DNA from: Streptomyces sp. SID13726
GTDB lineage: Bacteria > Actinomycetota > Actinomycetes > Streptomycetales > Streptomycetaceae
Assembly: GCF_010548375.1 (NCBI RefSeq)
Contig: NZ_JAAGLY010000001.1
Span: 62,001 to 126,000, forward strand
Length of the DNA stretch: 64,000 nucleotides
Direction: 5' to 3'
Part shown: piece by piece, positions 41,779 to 50,555 of the stretch
Position numbering within the stretch: the first letter of the stretch is position 1
Layout of the letters: each line of letters opens with the position of its first letter
Made by a program: the position numbers and the translations under genes
Notes under the pieces: generated by a model
The model's input: only the letters and a program-made list of their open reading frames with translations
Told to the model about the DNA's origin: nothing
Database searches by the model: none

Positions 41779-42663
41779 ATGCGTAGTCCCCTTGCCCGGG
41801 CGCTGGCCCGGCCGCTGGTTCTGGCGGCCGTGGCGGCGGCCATACCGTTGGTGTCGGCCGCCCCTGTGGCCGCCGACAGCATTGTCGTCGGGGGCTTCCC
41901 GGTCGATGTGTCCAAGGCGCCATGGACGGTGGCGCTGTCCAGCCGTGACCGGTTCGGGGGTACGCGCGCCGGGCAGTTCTGCGGCGGTGTGGCCGTCGGC
42001 CCGACCACCGTGCTCACCGCGGCCCACTGCATGGGCGAGGACGTCCTGGGGGCGCCGCCCGGCCAGGTCCGTGACCTCAGGGTCCTCGCGGGCCGTACGG
42101 AGCTGCTCTCGGACCAGGGAGCGGAGATCGCCGTACGCGGGGTCTGGGTGAACCCGGGCTACGACCCGGAGACCAACGCGGGCGACTTCGCCGTCCTCAC
42201 CCTCGCCGGGGCGCTGCCGCAGAACTCGGTCATCGCCATGGCGGCCGACGGCGATTCCGCGTACGTGCCGGGAACCCGCGCCACGGTGTACGGCTGGGGC
42301 GATGTCACGGGCGGTGGCGACTATGCGCGCAGTCTGCGGGCGGCACGCGTGCACGTGCTGTCCGACGCGCGTTGCGAGACGGCCTATCCGGGCAACGCCG
42401 ACGGCACCTATCGCGCCGACAGCATGCTGTGCGCCGGGGAGGAGCGGGGCGGCCGCGACTCCTGCCAGGGCGACAGCGGAGGCCCGCTGGTCGCTCAGGG
42501 GAAGCTGATCGGGCTCGTGTCCTGGGGCAGCGGCTGCGGGCGGGCCGGCTGGCCCGGTGTCTACGCCCGTGTGTCCGATGTCATGCGGACCCTGGGCTGG
42601 GACGGCCGCAACGGGGCCGAGCGGGGTGTCACGGGATCACCTGAGGGCGTCCCCGGGCGCTGA
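41779..42663 (+). CDS. Secreted trypsin-like serine protease
   Basis: The protein is 294 residues from the ATG at 41779; GAGGAG ends 5 bases upstream, while the GTG at 41773 overlaps that site. A Sec signal (RPLVLAAVAAAIPLVSAAPV) ends near AADS. The mature protein starts IVVGGFPVDVSKAPWTVALS and has LTAAHC (His), DFAVLTLAG (Asp) and RDSCQGDSGGPLVAQGKLIG (Ser with the trypsin-type Asp six residues before it), so it should cleave after Lys/Arg. VSWGSGCGRAGWPGVYARVS is the classic end. Its substrate is unknown; it lies between hrdB and a convergent DUF7455 gene. Confidence 0.93.
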   Translation: MRSPLARALARPLVLAAVAAAIPLVSAAPVAADSIVVGGFPVDVSKAPWTVALSSRDRFGGTRAGQFCGGVAVGPTTVLTAAHCMGEDVLGAPPGQVRDLRVLAGRTELLSDQGAEIAVRGVWVNPGYDPETNAGDFAVLTLAGALPQNSVIAMAADGDSAYVPGTRATVYGWGDVTGGGDYARSLRAARVHVLSDARCETAYPGNADGTYRADSMLCAGEERGGRDSCQGDSGGPLVAQGKLIGLVSWGSGCGRAGWPGVYARVSDVMRTLGWDGRNGAERGVTGSPEGVPGR

Positions 42664-42685
42664 GCGGCCTCTGTAGGTCATGAGC

Positions 42686-42723
42686 GAGGGCGGTCCTCCC
42701 TGTTCCCAGGGACGACCGCCCTC
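42686..42723. terminator. Bidirectional terminator between trypsin and DUF7455 genes
   Basis: GAGGGCGGTC (42686-42695) and GACCGCCCTC (42714-42723) are perfect arms, with CCTCCC/GGGA extending part of the stem. Confidence 0.85.
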
Positions 42724-42767
42724 CTGCCGGCCTGTGCCGGAGCTGGCTCGTCGTGGAACGCGAGGTG

Positions 42768-42998
42768 TCAGCGCTCTTCTTCCGAGGCGGATGCAGGAAC
42801 GGACGTCAGCCGCTCCGTCTCGTCCTGTATCTCAGCGGCGATCTTCTTGAGTTCCGGCTCGAACTTGCGACCGTGGTGGGCGCAGAAGAGCAGTTCTCCA
42901 CCGCTGAGCAGCACGACGCGCACGTACGCCTGGGCGCCGCAGCGGTCGCAGCGGTCAGCGGCCGTCAGCGGGCTCGCGGGGGTCAGAACAGTAGTCAC
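42768..42998 (-). CDS. Small zinc-ribbon-like protein, DUF7455
   Basis: The 76-residue protein MTTVLTPASPLTAADRCDRC is followed by GAQAYVRVVLLSGGELLFCAHHGRKFEPEL. CDRC and CAHH supply a plausible Cys2-CysHis zinc site. The C-terminal 25 residues are a charged helix. It is conserved near the sigma factor gene in actinobacteria, but its function is unknown to me. The ATG at 42998 follows AGAAGAGGCGAC on the minus strand. It is divergent from parE. Confidence 0.88.
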   Translation of the reverse strand: MTTVLTPASPLTAADRCDRCGAQAYVRVVLLSGGELLFCAHHGRKFEPELKKIAAEIQDETERLTSVPASASEEER

Positions 42999-43441
42999 GT
43001 CGCCTCTTCTCTAGCTCGACGAGCTGTCGTACCAGGGTCAACATCCAACCAGCCCCAAAACGTTCCCGCTCGCGGCTTCACCCAGAGAGAAATTTTTCCG
43101 GGGCGGTCGGCTGCTGCCGGGTTGGCGGCGAATGTGCCGTATTGCGTGTCTCTGTGTCTTACGGTTTCGCACTGTCGGTCAAGGTCTGTCCTCCCGGCTG
43201 GGTTGCCGGTTGTTCATGAGGACGTGCCCGGAGCCTAAATGGTTCATGCCTGTAAGGGAACGTGATATGTACTTCACCCCATTGAGGGATCGAACAGGTA
43301 TGCGACTCTGGACTAGTCTGTGTTCCGCACGAGGGTGGCGTTACAACGGCTCTACCAGGCCTCGGTACCCTCTTGGCGGCGACCGAAGCCGCGCCCTTAC
43401 CCAGAAGGGCCTCACCTGAAATTCAGCGAGGAGCGAACCGC
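42999..43441. other. 443-base intergenic region between DUF7455 and parE
   Basis: It is less GC-rich than its surroundings and must hold both divergent promoters. One + strand candidate is TCGAAC (43290) - 18 bases - TAGTCT (43314). No gene or structured RNA was recognised. Confidence 0.45.
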
Positions 43442-45565
43442 GTGACCGCCGAGACGTCCGTGCCGTCCACAGCGCTGCTGGCAGGAGCAGACCGGGACGG
43501 TTCCAACTACACCGCGCGGCACCTGCTCGTCCTCGAGGGACTCGAGGCCGTGCGGAAGCGCCCGGGCATGTACATCGGGTCGACCGACAGCCGCGGTCTG
43601 ATGCACTGCCTGTGGGAGATCATCGACAACTCCGTCGACGAGGCCCTGGGCGGGTACTGCGACCACATCGAGGTGATCCTCCACGACGACGCCTCCGTGG
43701 AGGTCCGGGACAACGGCCGGGGCATCCCGGTCGACGTCGAGCCCAAGACCGGCCTGTCCGGTGTCGAGGTCGTCATGACCAAGCTGCACGCCGGCGGCAA
43801 GTTCGGCGGCGGCTCGTACGCCGCCTCCGGCGGTCTGCACGGCGTGGGCGCCTCCGTGGTGAACGCCCTGTCCGCCCGGCTGGACGTCGAGGTGGACCGT
43901 AGCGGCCACACGCACGCGATCAGCTTCCGGCGCGGTGTGCCGGGTGCCTTCACGGCGAACGGCCCCGACGCCAAGTTCGACGCCACGAGCGGGCTGCGCA
44001 AGGCCAAGCGGATCCCCAAGACCCGCACCGGCACCCGCGTGCGTTACTGGGCCGACCGCCAGATCTTCCTCAAGGACGCCAAGCTCTCCCTGGAGCACCT
44101 CCACCAGCGGGCGCGCCAGACCGCGTTCCTGGTGCCCGGCCTGACCATCGTCGTCCGCGACGAGTTCGGCCTGGGCGAGGGCGGCAGCAAGGGCGAGGAG
44201 TCCTTCCGCTTCGACGGCGGCATCAGCGAGTTCTGCGAGTACCTGGCCACCGACAAGCCGGTCAACGACGTCCTCCGCTTCTCCGGTCAGGGCACCTTCA
44301 AGGAGACGGTGCCGGTCCTGGACGAGCACGGGCAGATGACGCCCACGCAGGTCACCCGTGAGCTCGACGTGGATGTCGCGATGCGGTGGGGCACGGGCTA
44401 CGACACGACCCTGAAGTCGTTCGTGAACATCATCGCCACGCCCAAGGGCGGCACCCATGTCGCAGGCTTCGAGACGGCTGTCACCAGCACGATGAACGAA
44501 GTGCTGCGTGCCAAGAAGCTGCTCCGCGTCGCCGAGGACGACATCGTCAAGGACGACGCCCTCGAAGGCCTGACCGCGGTCGTGACCGTCCGGCTGGCCG
44601 AGCCCCAGTTCGAGGGCCAGACCAAGGAGGTGCTCGGCACCTCGGCGGCCCGCCGCATCGTGAACACCGTGATCTCCAGGGAGCTCAAGGCGTTCCTGAC
44701 GTCCACCAAGCGGGACGCGGCGGCCCAGGCACGGGTCGTCATGGAGAAGGCGGTCGCCGCCGCGCGCACGCGTATCGCGGCCCGTCAGCACAAGGACGCT
44801 CAGCGCCGGAAGACGGCTCTGGAGTCCTCCTCGCTGCCCGCCAAGCTCGCCGACTGCCGCAGCGACGATGTCGACCGCAGCGAGCTGTTCATCGTCGAGG
44901 GAGATTCCGCGCTCGGCACCGCGAAGCTCGCGCGGAATTCCGAGTTCCAGGCCCTGCTGCCCATCCGCGGCAAGATCCTCAACGTCCAGAAGTCGTCCGT
45001 CACGGACATGCTGAAGAACGTCGAGTGCGGCGCCATCATCCAGGTCATAGGAGCGGGGTCCGGCCGGACCTTCGACATCGAAGCGGCCCGCTACGGCAAG
45101 ATCATCATGATGACCGACGCCGACGTCGACGGCTCGCACATCCGGTGCCTGCTGCTGACGCTGTTCCAGCGGTACATGCGGCCGATGGTCGAGGCGGGAC
45201 GGGTGTTCGCCGCGGTGCCGCCGCTGCACCGGATCGAGCTCGTCCAGCCCAAGAAGGGGCAGGACAAGTACGTCTACACGTACTCGGACCGGGAGCTGCG
45301 CGAGAAGCTGCTGGAGTTCCAGAGCAAGGGGGTCCGGTACAAGGACTCCATCCAGCGCTACAAGGGTCTGGGCGAGATGGACGCCGACCAGCTGGCCGAG
45401 ACGACGATGGATCCGCGGCACCGGACGCTGCGGCGGATCAATCTCGCCGATCTGGAGTCGGCTGAGCAGGTGTTCGATCTGCTGATGGGGAACGACGTGG
45501 CGCCGCGGAAGGAGTTCATCTCGGGCTCGGCGGCGACGCTGGACCGGTCGCGGATCGACGCGTAG
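43442..45565 (+). CDS. parE: Topoisomerase IV subunit B
   Basis: The protein is 707 residues from the GTG at 43442 (GAGGAG 8 bases upstream); an in-frame ATG-like start further up lacks a ribosome site. The GHKL ATPase has VRKRPGMYIGSTDSRGLMHC, WEIIDNSVDEALGG, DNGRGIPVD and GGLHGVGASVVNALS. The TOPRIM region has LFIVEGDSALGTAKLARNSE, PIRGKILNVQKSS and IIMMTDADVDGSHIRCLLLT. EGDSALG, where GyrB has EGDSAGG, and the position apart from gyrA mark it as ParE. With ParC it decatenates daughter chromosomes; the parC 3' end is 17 kb to the right. Confidence 0.93.
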   Translation: MTAETSVPSTALLAGADRDGSNYTARHLLVLEGLEAVRKRPGMYIGSTDSRGLMHCLWEIIDNSVDEALGGYCDHIEVILHDDASVEVRDNGRGIPVDVEPKTGLSGVEVVMTKLHAGGKFGGGSYAASGGLHGVGASVVNALSARLDVEVDRSGHTHAISFRRGVPGAFTANGPDAKFDATSGLRKAKRIPKTRTGTRVRYWADRQIFLKDAKLSLEHLHQRARQTAFLVPGLTIVVRDEFGLGEGGSKGEESFRFDGGISEFCEYLATDKPVNDVLRFSGQGTFKETVPVLDEHGQMTPTQVTRELDVDVAMRWGTGYDTTLKSFVNIIATPKGGTHVAGFETAVTSTMNEVLRAKKLLRVAEDDIVKDDALEGLTAVVTVRLAEPQFEGQTKEVLGTSAARRIVNTVISRELKAFLTSTKRDAAAQARVVMEKAVAAARTRIAARQHKDAQRRKTALESSSLPAKLADCRSDDVDRSELFIVEGDSALGTAKLARNSEFQALLPIRGKILNVQKSSVTDMLKNVECGAIIQVIGAGSGRTFDIEAARYGKIIMMTDADVDGSHIRCLLLTLFQRYMRPMVEAGRVFAAVPPLHRIELVQPKKGQDKYVYTYSDRELREKLLEFQSKGVRYKDSIQRYKGLGEMDADQLAETTMDPRHRTLRRINLADLESAEQVFDLLMGNDVAPRKEFISGSAATLDRSRIDA

Positions 45566-45838
45566 CCGCTGCGCTGGGCCGGGGCCGGGGTTCTTGCCGG
45601 CCTCGGCTTCGCCGTCGCCGGGTTGGTTCCCCGTTGGCGGCTGAAGCCCGGCGGCGGAGGAGTCGGCCCCTGACTGGTCGGGTCTGGGGCTCTCCACCCG
45701 TGGGTGGAGGGCTCGGCACCTTCGGAATCCACCCCTGATCCACCCCCGCTCCGATCTCCCCACCTGCGGATTTCCGTAGCTTCGAAGGTGTCGGCGGCAT
45801 CCGCTGCCGGCAGACCTTCCTCGCTCACGGAGGCTGTG

Positions 45839-46363
45839 ATGTCCGGGCTTGTCGACGCGTTGTTGATCGTGGTCGCGGTGGTCGTGGTGATCGCCCGGCA
45901 GTTCCGCGCGAGCCGGATCGACACCGGTGGGCGGTGGTGGCTGCTCCCCGTCGTCCTGGCCGTCGTCGCGCTCCGCGAGCCGGGTCTCGTGGATGCCCAC
46001 CACCGCACGACGTCGATCCTCCTGCTCGCCGTCGAACTGCTCACCGGCCTCGCCATCGGCGCGGGCTGGGCCTGGACCAGCCGGATATGGACCGAGTCGG
46101 ACGGCGCGGTGTGGAGCAAGAGCACCAAGGCGAGCGGGATCGTCTGGGGACTCGGTATCGGACTGCGTCTCGGCCTCTTCGGGCTCGGCGCACTGGTCGG
46201 AGTCCACCAGGACTCCTCCGCCCTGCTGCTCGCCCTGGCCGCCACGCTCCTGGTCCGCTCCGGAATCCTGGTCTGGCGCGCACGCTCACAGCACCCCGCC
46301 GCAGTGTCCGCCCCGGCGTACGGTGAGCCCATGTTCCGGTCCACGGGGAAGGAACGTGTGTGA
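45839..46363 (+). CDS. DUF1453-family membrane protein
   Basis: The protein is 174 residues from the ATG at 45839, with GGAGG 6 bases before it. Four to five hydrophobic segments are visible: LVDALLIVVAVVVVIARQF, RWWLLPVVLAVVAL, TSILLLAVELLTGLAIGAG, GLGIGLRLGLFGLGALVGV and SALLLALAATLLVRSGILV. It resembles the DUF1453/CcdC-like family. It overlaps the following sensor kinase start by four bases (GTGTGA), so it is translationally coupled to the two-component genes and may be an accessory or sensed component. Confidence 0.8.
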   Translation: MSGLVDALLIVVAVVVVIARQFRASRIDTGGRWWLLPVVLAVVALREPGLVDAHHRTTSILLLAVELLTGLAIGAGWAWTSRIWTESDGAVWSKSTKASGIVWGLGIGLRLGLFGLGALVGVHQDSSALLLALAATLLVRSGILVWRARSQHPAAVSAPAYGEPMFRSTGKERV

Positions 46364-47511
46364 CGGACAACGCCTGGACCCGCTGGCCTTCCCGGGAGGC
46401 GCTGGGGCGTGAGGCGACCACGCGGCCCCGGCGACTGCTCGGCTGGATCGTGCGGACGACAGTGCTCGCCATGCTCCTGTGGGGCGCCTTCAGAAGCAAT
46501 CACGTGCACGGCTGGGGTGTGCTCGGGGCGGTGGCGGGGATCCTCCTCGCCGGGGCTGCCGCCTGGGCCGTCTTCCGGACCACTCTGGCGCACCGGCTCT
46601 GGCCCTCCATGGCGCTCTACGGAGTCCTGCTGGCCATCGCGGTCACCGCCCAGACCGCCGGCTTCACGGTCGTCTCCCTCGTCCTGTGGTGCGGGTGCGC
46701 GGTCACCGCTCTGGAACGGCTGCCCATGGCCGCCGCCGTGCCGGTCACCGTGGTCGCCCTCGCCCTGTACGCCGCGGTCAACGACGACGTGTGGCTGACC
46801 ACCGTGGCCACGACGGCCGGGCTCGCGCTGGCCGGCTACGTCCTGCGGCTGGACGCGGAGGCCCGGGGCAGCGCCCAGCGGCTGCTCGCCCAGGAGCGGG
46901 CCGCGCGGGCGGCCGAGGCGGAGTCGGCGGCGCTCGCCGAGCGGGCCCGGATCGCGCGGGAGATCCACGACGTGCTGGCCCACAGCCTCTCGGCCCAGCT
47001 CGTGCACCTGGAGGCGGCCCGGCTGCTGATCGAGCGGGGCGCGGACCGGGACCAGATCCTCGAAAGGGTGGTGGCGGCACGGGGGATGGCCCGTGACGGT
47101 CTCTCCGAGACCAGGCAGGCACTGTCGGCCCTGCGCGGGGAGATGACCCCGCTGGAGGACTTCCTCAGGCAGCTCGTGGGCGCGGCCGACGGAGCCGAGG
47201 CCATCATTTCGGGTGAGCGCCGGCCGCTGTCGGTCGAGGCGTCGCAGGCTGTGCGCCGGGTCGCCCAGGAGGCCCTGACCAACGTCCGCAAACACGCGCC
47301 GGGGGCCAAGGTGGGGCTGCGGCTGGAGTACGGCGAGGACCAGGTGACGCTGGTGGTGCGGGACTCGGGAGGTTCGCCGGGCGAACTCACCGCCACCGGC
47401 GGCGGGTACGGTCTGCTGGGGATGCGGGAGCGCGCCGAACTGCTGGGCGGTTCGCTGGACGCCGGGCCGGACGACGAAGGGTTCGTGGTGACGTTGAAGG
47501 TGCCGGTATGA
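46360..47511 (+). CDS. NarL-type sensor histidine kinase
   Basis: The protein is 383 residues from GTG 46360, overlapping the upstream stop. Its N-terminal membrane domain has five or six helices (IVRTTVLAMLLWGAF, HGWGVLGAVAGILLAGAAAW, LWPSMALYGVLLAIAVTAQ and others). HisKA_3 is LAERARIAREIHDVLAHSLS with the phospho-His in REIHD. The HATPase has VRRVAQEALTNVRKHAPGAK (N box) and GGYGLLGMRERAELLGG (G box). The signal is unknown. It forms an operon with the DUF1453 gene and the response regulator, each overlapping by four bases. Confidence 0.93.
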   Translation: MTDNAWTRWPSREALGREATTRPRRLLGWIVRTTVLAMLLWGAFRSNHVHGWGVLGAVAGILLAGAAAWAVFRTTLAHRLWPSMALYGVLLAIAVTAQTAGFTVVSLVLWCGCAVTALERLPMAAAVPVTVVALALYAAVNDDVWLTTVATTAGLALAGYVLRLDAEARGSAQRLLAQERAARAAEAESAALAERARIAREIHDVLAHSLSAQLVHLEAARLLIERGADRDQILERVVAARGMARDGLSETRQALSALRGEMTPLEDFLRQLVGAADGAEAIISGERRPLSVEASQAVRRVAQEALTNVRKHAPGAKVGLRLEYGEDQVTLVVRDSGGSPGELTATGGGYGLLGMRERAELLGGSLDAGPDDEGFVVTLKVPV

Positions 47512-48200
47512 CGGAAGGGGCGGAGACGAAGCCCGCGCGGGTGGTGGTCGCCGACGACCAGACCGTGGTTCGTGAGGGCATCGTGATGCTGCTGGGCCTG
47601 CTGTCCGGGATCGAGGTCGTGGGAGCCGCCGGGGACGGGGAGGAGGCCGTCCGACTGGTCGCCGAACTCGCCCCGGACGTGGTGTTGATGGACCTGCGCA
47701 TGCCGCGCTGCGACGGCGTGGAGGCGACCCGGCGGATCCGGACCGAGCACCCGGGGACGCAGGTCGTGGTGCTGACGACGTACGCGGACGACGACTCGCT
47801 GTTCCCCGCGCTCAAGGCGGGGGCGCGCGGCTATCTCACCAAGGATGCGGGCGGCGACGAGATCGTGCGAGCCGTGCAGAGCGTGCTCTCCGGGGACGCG
47901 GGGCTCGCCCCGGGCATCCAACGGCGGTTGCTGGAGCGGCTGTCGGCCCCCGAGCCGTCTCAGCCGGTGTCGGCCGAGCCGCCGGACGGGCTGACCGCGC
48001 GGGAGGTCGAGGTGCTGGCGCTCATCGCCGAGGGGCTGAGCAACCAGGAGATCGCCCGGAAACTGCATGTCTCCACCGCGACGGTGAAGACGCACATCAA
48101 CAACCTCTTCACCAAGACGGGACTCAAGGACCGTGCGCAGGCGGTGCGTTACGCCTATGCGAAGGGGCTTGTGCGGCCACCGACGGGAGGAATCACCTGA
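47508..48200 (+). CDS. NarL/LuxR-family response regulator
   Basis: The protein is 230 residues; its ATG overlaps the kinase stop (ATGA). The receiver domain has VVVADDQTVVREGIVML, phospho-acceptor Asp in DVVLMDLRMPRCDG, Thr in VVVLTTYADD and Lys in RGYLTKDAGGDE. The LuxR-type HTH is LTAREVEVLALIAEGLSNQE and IARKLHVSTATVKTHINNLF. It is the partner of the kinase immediately upstream. Targets are not evident; a DUF485/symporter pair follows 60 bases later and is one candidate. Confidence 0.95.
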   Translation: MTEGAETKPARVVVADDQTVVREGIVMLLGLLSGIEVVGAAGDGEEAVRLVAELAPDVVLMDLRMPRCDGVEATRRIRTEHPGTQVVVLTTYADDDSLFPALKAGARGYLTKDAGGDEIVRAVQSVLSGDAGLAPGIQRRLLERLSAPEPSQPVSAEPPDGLTAREVEVLALIAEGLSNQEIARKLHVSTATVKTHINNLFTKTGLKDRAQAVRYAYAKGLVRPPTGGIT

Positions 48201-48260
48201 TGGGGTGAAGCCCGTGGAGAAGAAGAGTCGAGGATCTTCCCGTTCTGTCCATCCTTGGGC

Positions 48261-48824
48261 ATGCAGTCAAGCAACGCTCGTCCCCGCGGAGGCGGGGGTG
48301 ATGCCGAGAGTTCGGTCGAGAAGCACGACGGTCACGATCTGGCCCGCGCCGAGGCGTCCACCGGTGTGAGGTACGACGATCCCTGGTACGACGCGCTCGC
48401 CTCCGGGTGGGGCGAGACGGGCGGTGACGCCACACCGGTGCCGCCGGTCGCGACGGCACGGGCGGAGCGTGAGGACCGGGCCGCGGCGGCGGCCGACGTG
48501 TACCTCGAAGTGCAGCGCAGCGCGGCTTTCCAGGAGGTGCGCAGCAGGTACCGGAGGTTCGTGGTGCCGGCGGGGATCGGGTTCTTCCTCTGGTACGTGG
48601 CCTATGTCGTGACGGCGACGAGCGCGCCGGGGCTGATGGCGAGGCCCGTGGCGGGTGCTGTCAACGTCGCGATGGTCGCAGGGCTCGGGCAGTTCCTCAC
48701 CACCTTCCTGTTGACCTGGGCCTACGCCCGGCACGCGAGGCTGCGCAGGGACCGGGCCGCGCTCGAACTGCGGTGGGACACCCAGGAACTGACCCGCAGC
48801 GCCCGGGGCGGTGCGTCGTCGTGA
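48261..48824 (+). CDS. DUF485 membrane protein, partner of the symporter
   Basis: The protein has 187 residues if the ATG at 48261 is used. There is no clear ribosome site, and GTG 48366 (VRYDDPWYDALASGWGE) is a good alternative because family-like sequence starts there. The conserved part has an amphipathic helix (EVQRSAAFQEVRSRYRRFV) and two membrane segments, VPAGIGFFLWYVAYVVTA and VAMVAGLGQFLTTFLLTWAY, the DUF485/YjcH pattern. Such proteins are encoded with ActP/MctC-type acetate symporters, as here, where the next start overlaps the stop. A solitary CRISPR-repeat-like sequence lies in its first codons. Confidence 0.8.
   Translation: MQSSNARPRGGGGDAESSVEKHDGHDLARAEASTGVRYDDPWYDALASGWGETGGDATPVPPVATARAEREDRAAAAADVYLEVQRSAAFQEVRSRYRRFVVPAGIGFFLWYVAYVVTATSAPGLMARPVAGAVNVAMVAGLGQFLTTFLLTWAYARHARLRRDRAALELRWDTQELTRSARGGASS
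48277..48305. repeat. Solitary sequence resembling a type I-E CRISPR repeat
   Basis: CTCGTCCCCGCGGAGGCGGG continues GGTGATGCC, 29 bases in all. The hairpin core CCCCGC/GCGGGG and the flanking GGTG are those of Streptomyces type I-E repeats. I found no second copy within a spacer distance on either side, so it is not an array. It sits inside the N-terminal codons of the DUF485 gene. Confidence 0.45.
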
Positions 48825-50413
48825 CGGGGGACCACCAGACTCTGGCGCTGCTGCTGTTCAGCGCGTTCGTCGCGGTCACGCTGGGGATCACGACCTGGGT
48901 GAGCCGCAACCGGCATGGTTCAGCGGAGGAGTTCTATGCGGGCGGCCGGCTGTTCTCGCCGATGGAGAATGGTTTTGCCATCGCGGGCGACTACATGTCG
49001 GCGGCGTCCTTCCTGGGGATCTCCGGGCTGATCGCGCTCTTCGGGTACGACGGGATGCTCTACTCGGTGGGCTTCCTCGTCGCCTGGCTGGTGGTGCTCT
49101 TCCTGGTCGCCGAACTCGTGCGCAACTGCGGGCGGTTCACGCTCGCCGACGTGGTCGCCGCGCGGATGAGTGAGCGGCCGGTACGGATCGCGGCGGGAAC
49201 TTCCTCGGTCACCGTGTCCGTTCTGTATCTGGTGGCGCAGATGGTCGGGGCGGGCAGCCTGGTCGCGCTGCTGCTCGGCGGGACCAGCGAGGCGGCGCAG
49301 TCCTGGACCGTGATCGCCGTCGGGGCGCTCATGGTGATCTATGTGTCGCTGGGCGGGATGCGGGCCACCACCTGGATCCAGATCGTCAAGGCGGTCCTGC
49401 TGCTCGGCGGGACCATCGCGCTGACCGTGCTTGTACTGGTGCGGTTTCACGGCGACTTCGACCAGTTGCTGCTCACGGCGGCGGAGCGCAGTGGACACGG
49501 GCGGTCGTTCCTGGCACCGGGGCTGAAGTACGGCGGGGACTGGACGGCCCGGCTCGACTTCATCAGCCTGGGCCTCGCGCTGGTGCTGGGCACGGCGGGG
49601 CTGCCGCACATCCTGTCCCGCTTCTACACCGTGCCCACTGCGCGGGCGGCCCGGCGTTCGGTGGTCTGGTCGATCGGGCTCATCGGCGGGTTCTACCTGA
49701 TGACGATCGTCCTCGGCTTCGGTGCCGCGGCGATCGTGGGACCCGAGGCCGTACGGGGGTCGAACGCCGCCGGGAACACGGCGGTTCCCCTCCTCGCCCT
49801 CGACCTGGGCGGAGGCGCCGACTCCACGGGCGGAACGGTTCTGTTCGCGATCGTCGCCGCCGTCGCCTTCGCCACGATCCTCGCCGTGGTCGCCGGCATC
49901 ACGCTCGCCTCCTCCGCCTCCGTCGCCCACGATCTGTACGCCACACTGCGGCGCCGCCGGGCCAAGCCGCGCAGCGAGGTGGCCGTCGCCAGGACCGCCG
50001 CCGTCGGGATCGGAGTGATCGCGATCGCCCTCGGCCTGCTGGCCCGCGACCTCAACGTCGCCTTCCTGGTGGGCCTCGCCTTCGCGGTCGCCGCGTCCGC
50101 GAATCTGCCGGTGCTGCTCTACTCCCTGTTCTGGCGCGGCTTCACCACCCGGGGCGCCGTCTGGTCCGTGTACGGCGGACTGATCCCGGCGATGGCCCTG
50201 GTGCTGCTCTCGCCCGTGGTGTCCGGCAGCCCCGAATCGCTCTTCCCCGGCGTCGACTTCCAGTACTTCCCGTTGCAGAACCCGGGCCTGGTCTCCATCC
50301 CGCTGGGCTTCGCCGCGGGCTGGCTCGGCACGGTCACCTCCGCGGAGGTCGCCGACGAGGCCAAGCACGCCGAGACCGAGGTGCGGTCACTGACCGGGGC
50401 GGGGGCGGTGTAG
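48821..50413 (+). CDS. Sodium:solute symporter, cation/acetate (ActP/MctC) type
   Basis: The protein is 530 residues from GTG 48821, overlapping the DUF485 stop by four bases (GTGA). It has about 13 membrane segments. SSS landmarks are GGRLFSPMENGFAIAGDYMS near residue 40, AASFLGISGLIALFGYDG, the long SSS signature around residues 175-200 (MVIYVSLGGMRATTWIQIVK) and GTAGLPHILSRFYTVPTARA. It would import short-chain monocarboxylates such as acetate or pyruvate with Na+ or H+. A membrane-fused kinase domain, present in some relatives, is absent. Confidence 0.92.
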   Translation: MTGDHQTLALLLFSAFVAVTLGITTWVSRNRHGSAEEFYAGGRLFSPMENGFAIAGDYMSAASFLGISGLIALFGYDGMLYSVGFLVAWLVVLFLVAELVRNCGRFTLADVVAARMSERPVRIAAGTSSVTVSVLYLVAQMVGAGSLVALLLGGTSEAAQSWTVIAVGALMVIYVSLGGMRATTWIQIVKAVLLLGGTIALTVLVLVRFHGDFDQLLLTAAERSGHGRSFLAPGLKYGGDWTARLDFISLGLALVLGTAGLPHILSRFYTVPTARAARRSVVWSIGLIGGFYLMTIVLGFGAAAIVGPEAVRGSNAAGNTAVPLLALDLGGGADSTGGTVLFAIVAAVAFATILAVVAGITLASSASVAHDLYATLRRRRAKPRSEVAVARTAAVGIGVIAIALGLLARDLNVAFLVGLAFAVAASANLPVLLYSLFWRGFTTRGAVWSVYGGLIPAMALVLLSPVVSGSPESLFPGVDFQYFPLQNPGLVSIPLGFAAGWLGTVTSAEVADEAKHAETEVRSLTGAGAV

Positions 50414-50555
50414 GCGCGGGACGGCGATCGGGGGCTGCCTTCGTCGTCGTACGGCATGCGTCCGGTCGTACGGCAGCCGCCTGCAAGGCGTTTTCACCGA
50501 GAGCAGCGAACCAGAGAGCCGGGAGCGCGGGCGGCGGTGCGCGAGACGTTCGCGG

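Noticed and set aside
48223..48400. CRISPR array
   Set aside because: Only a single repeat-like sequence is present; no second copy at a 32-33 base spacer distance and no cas genes in the window.
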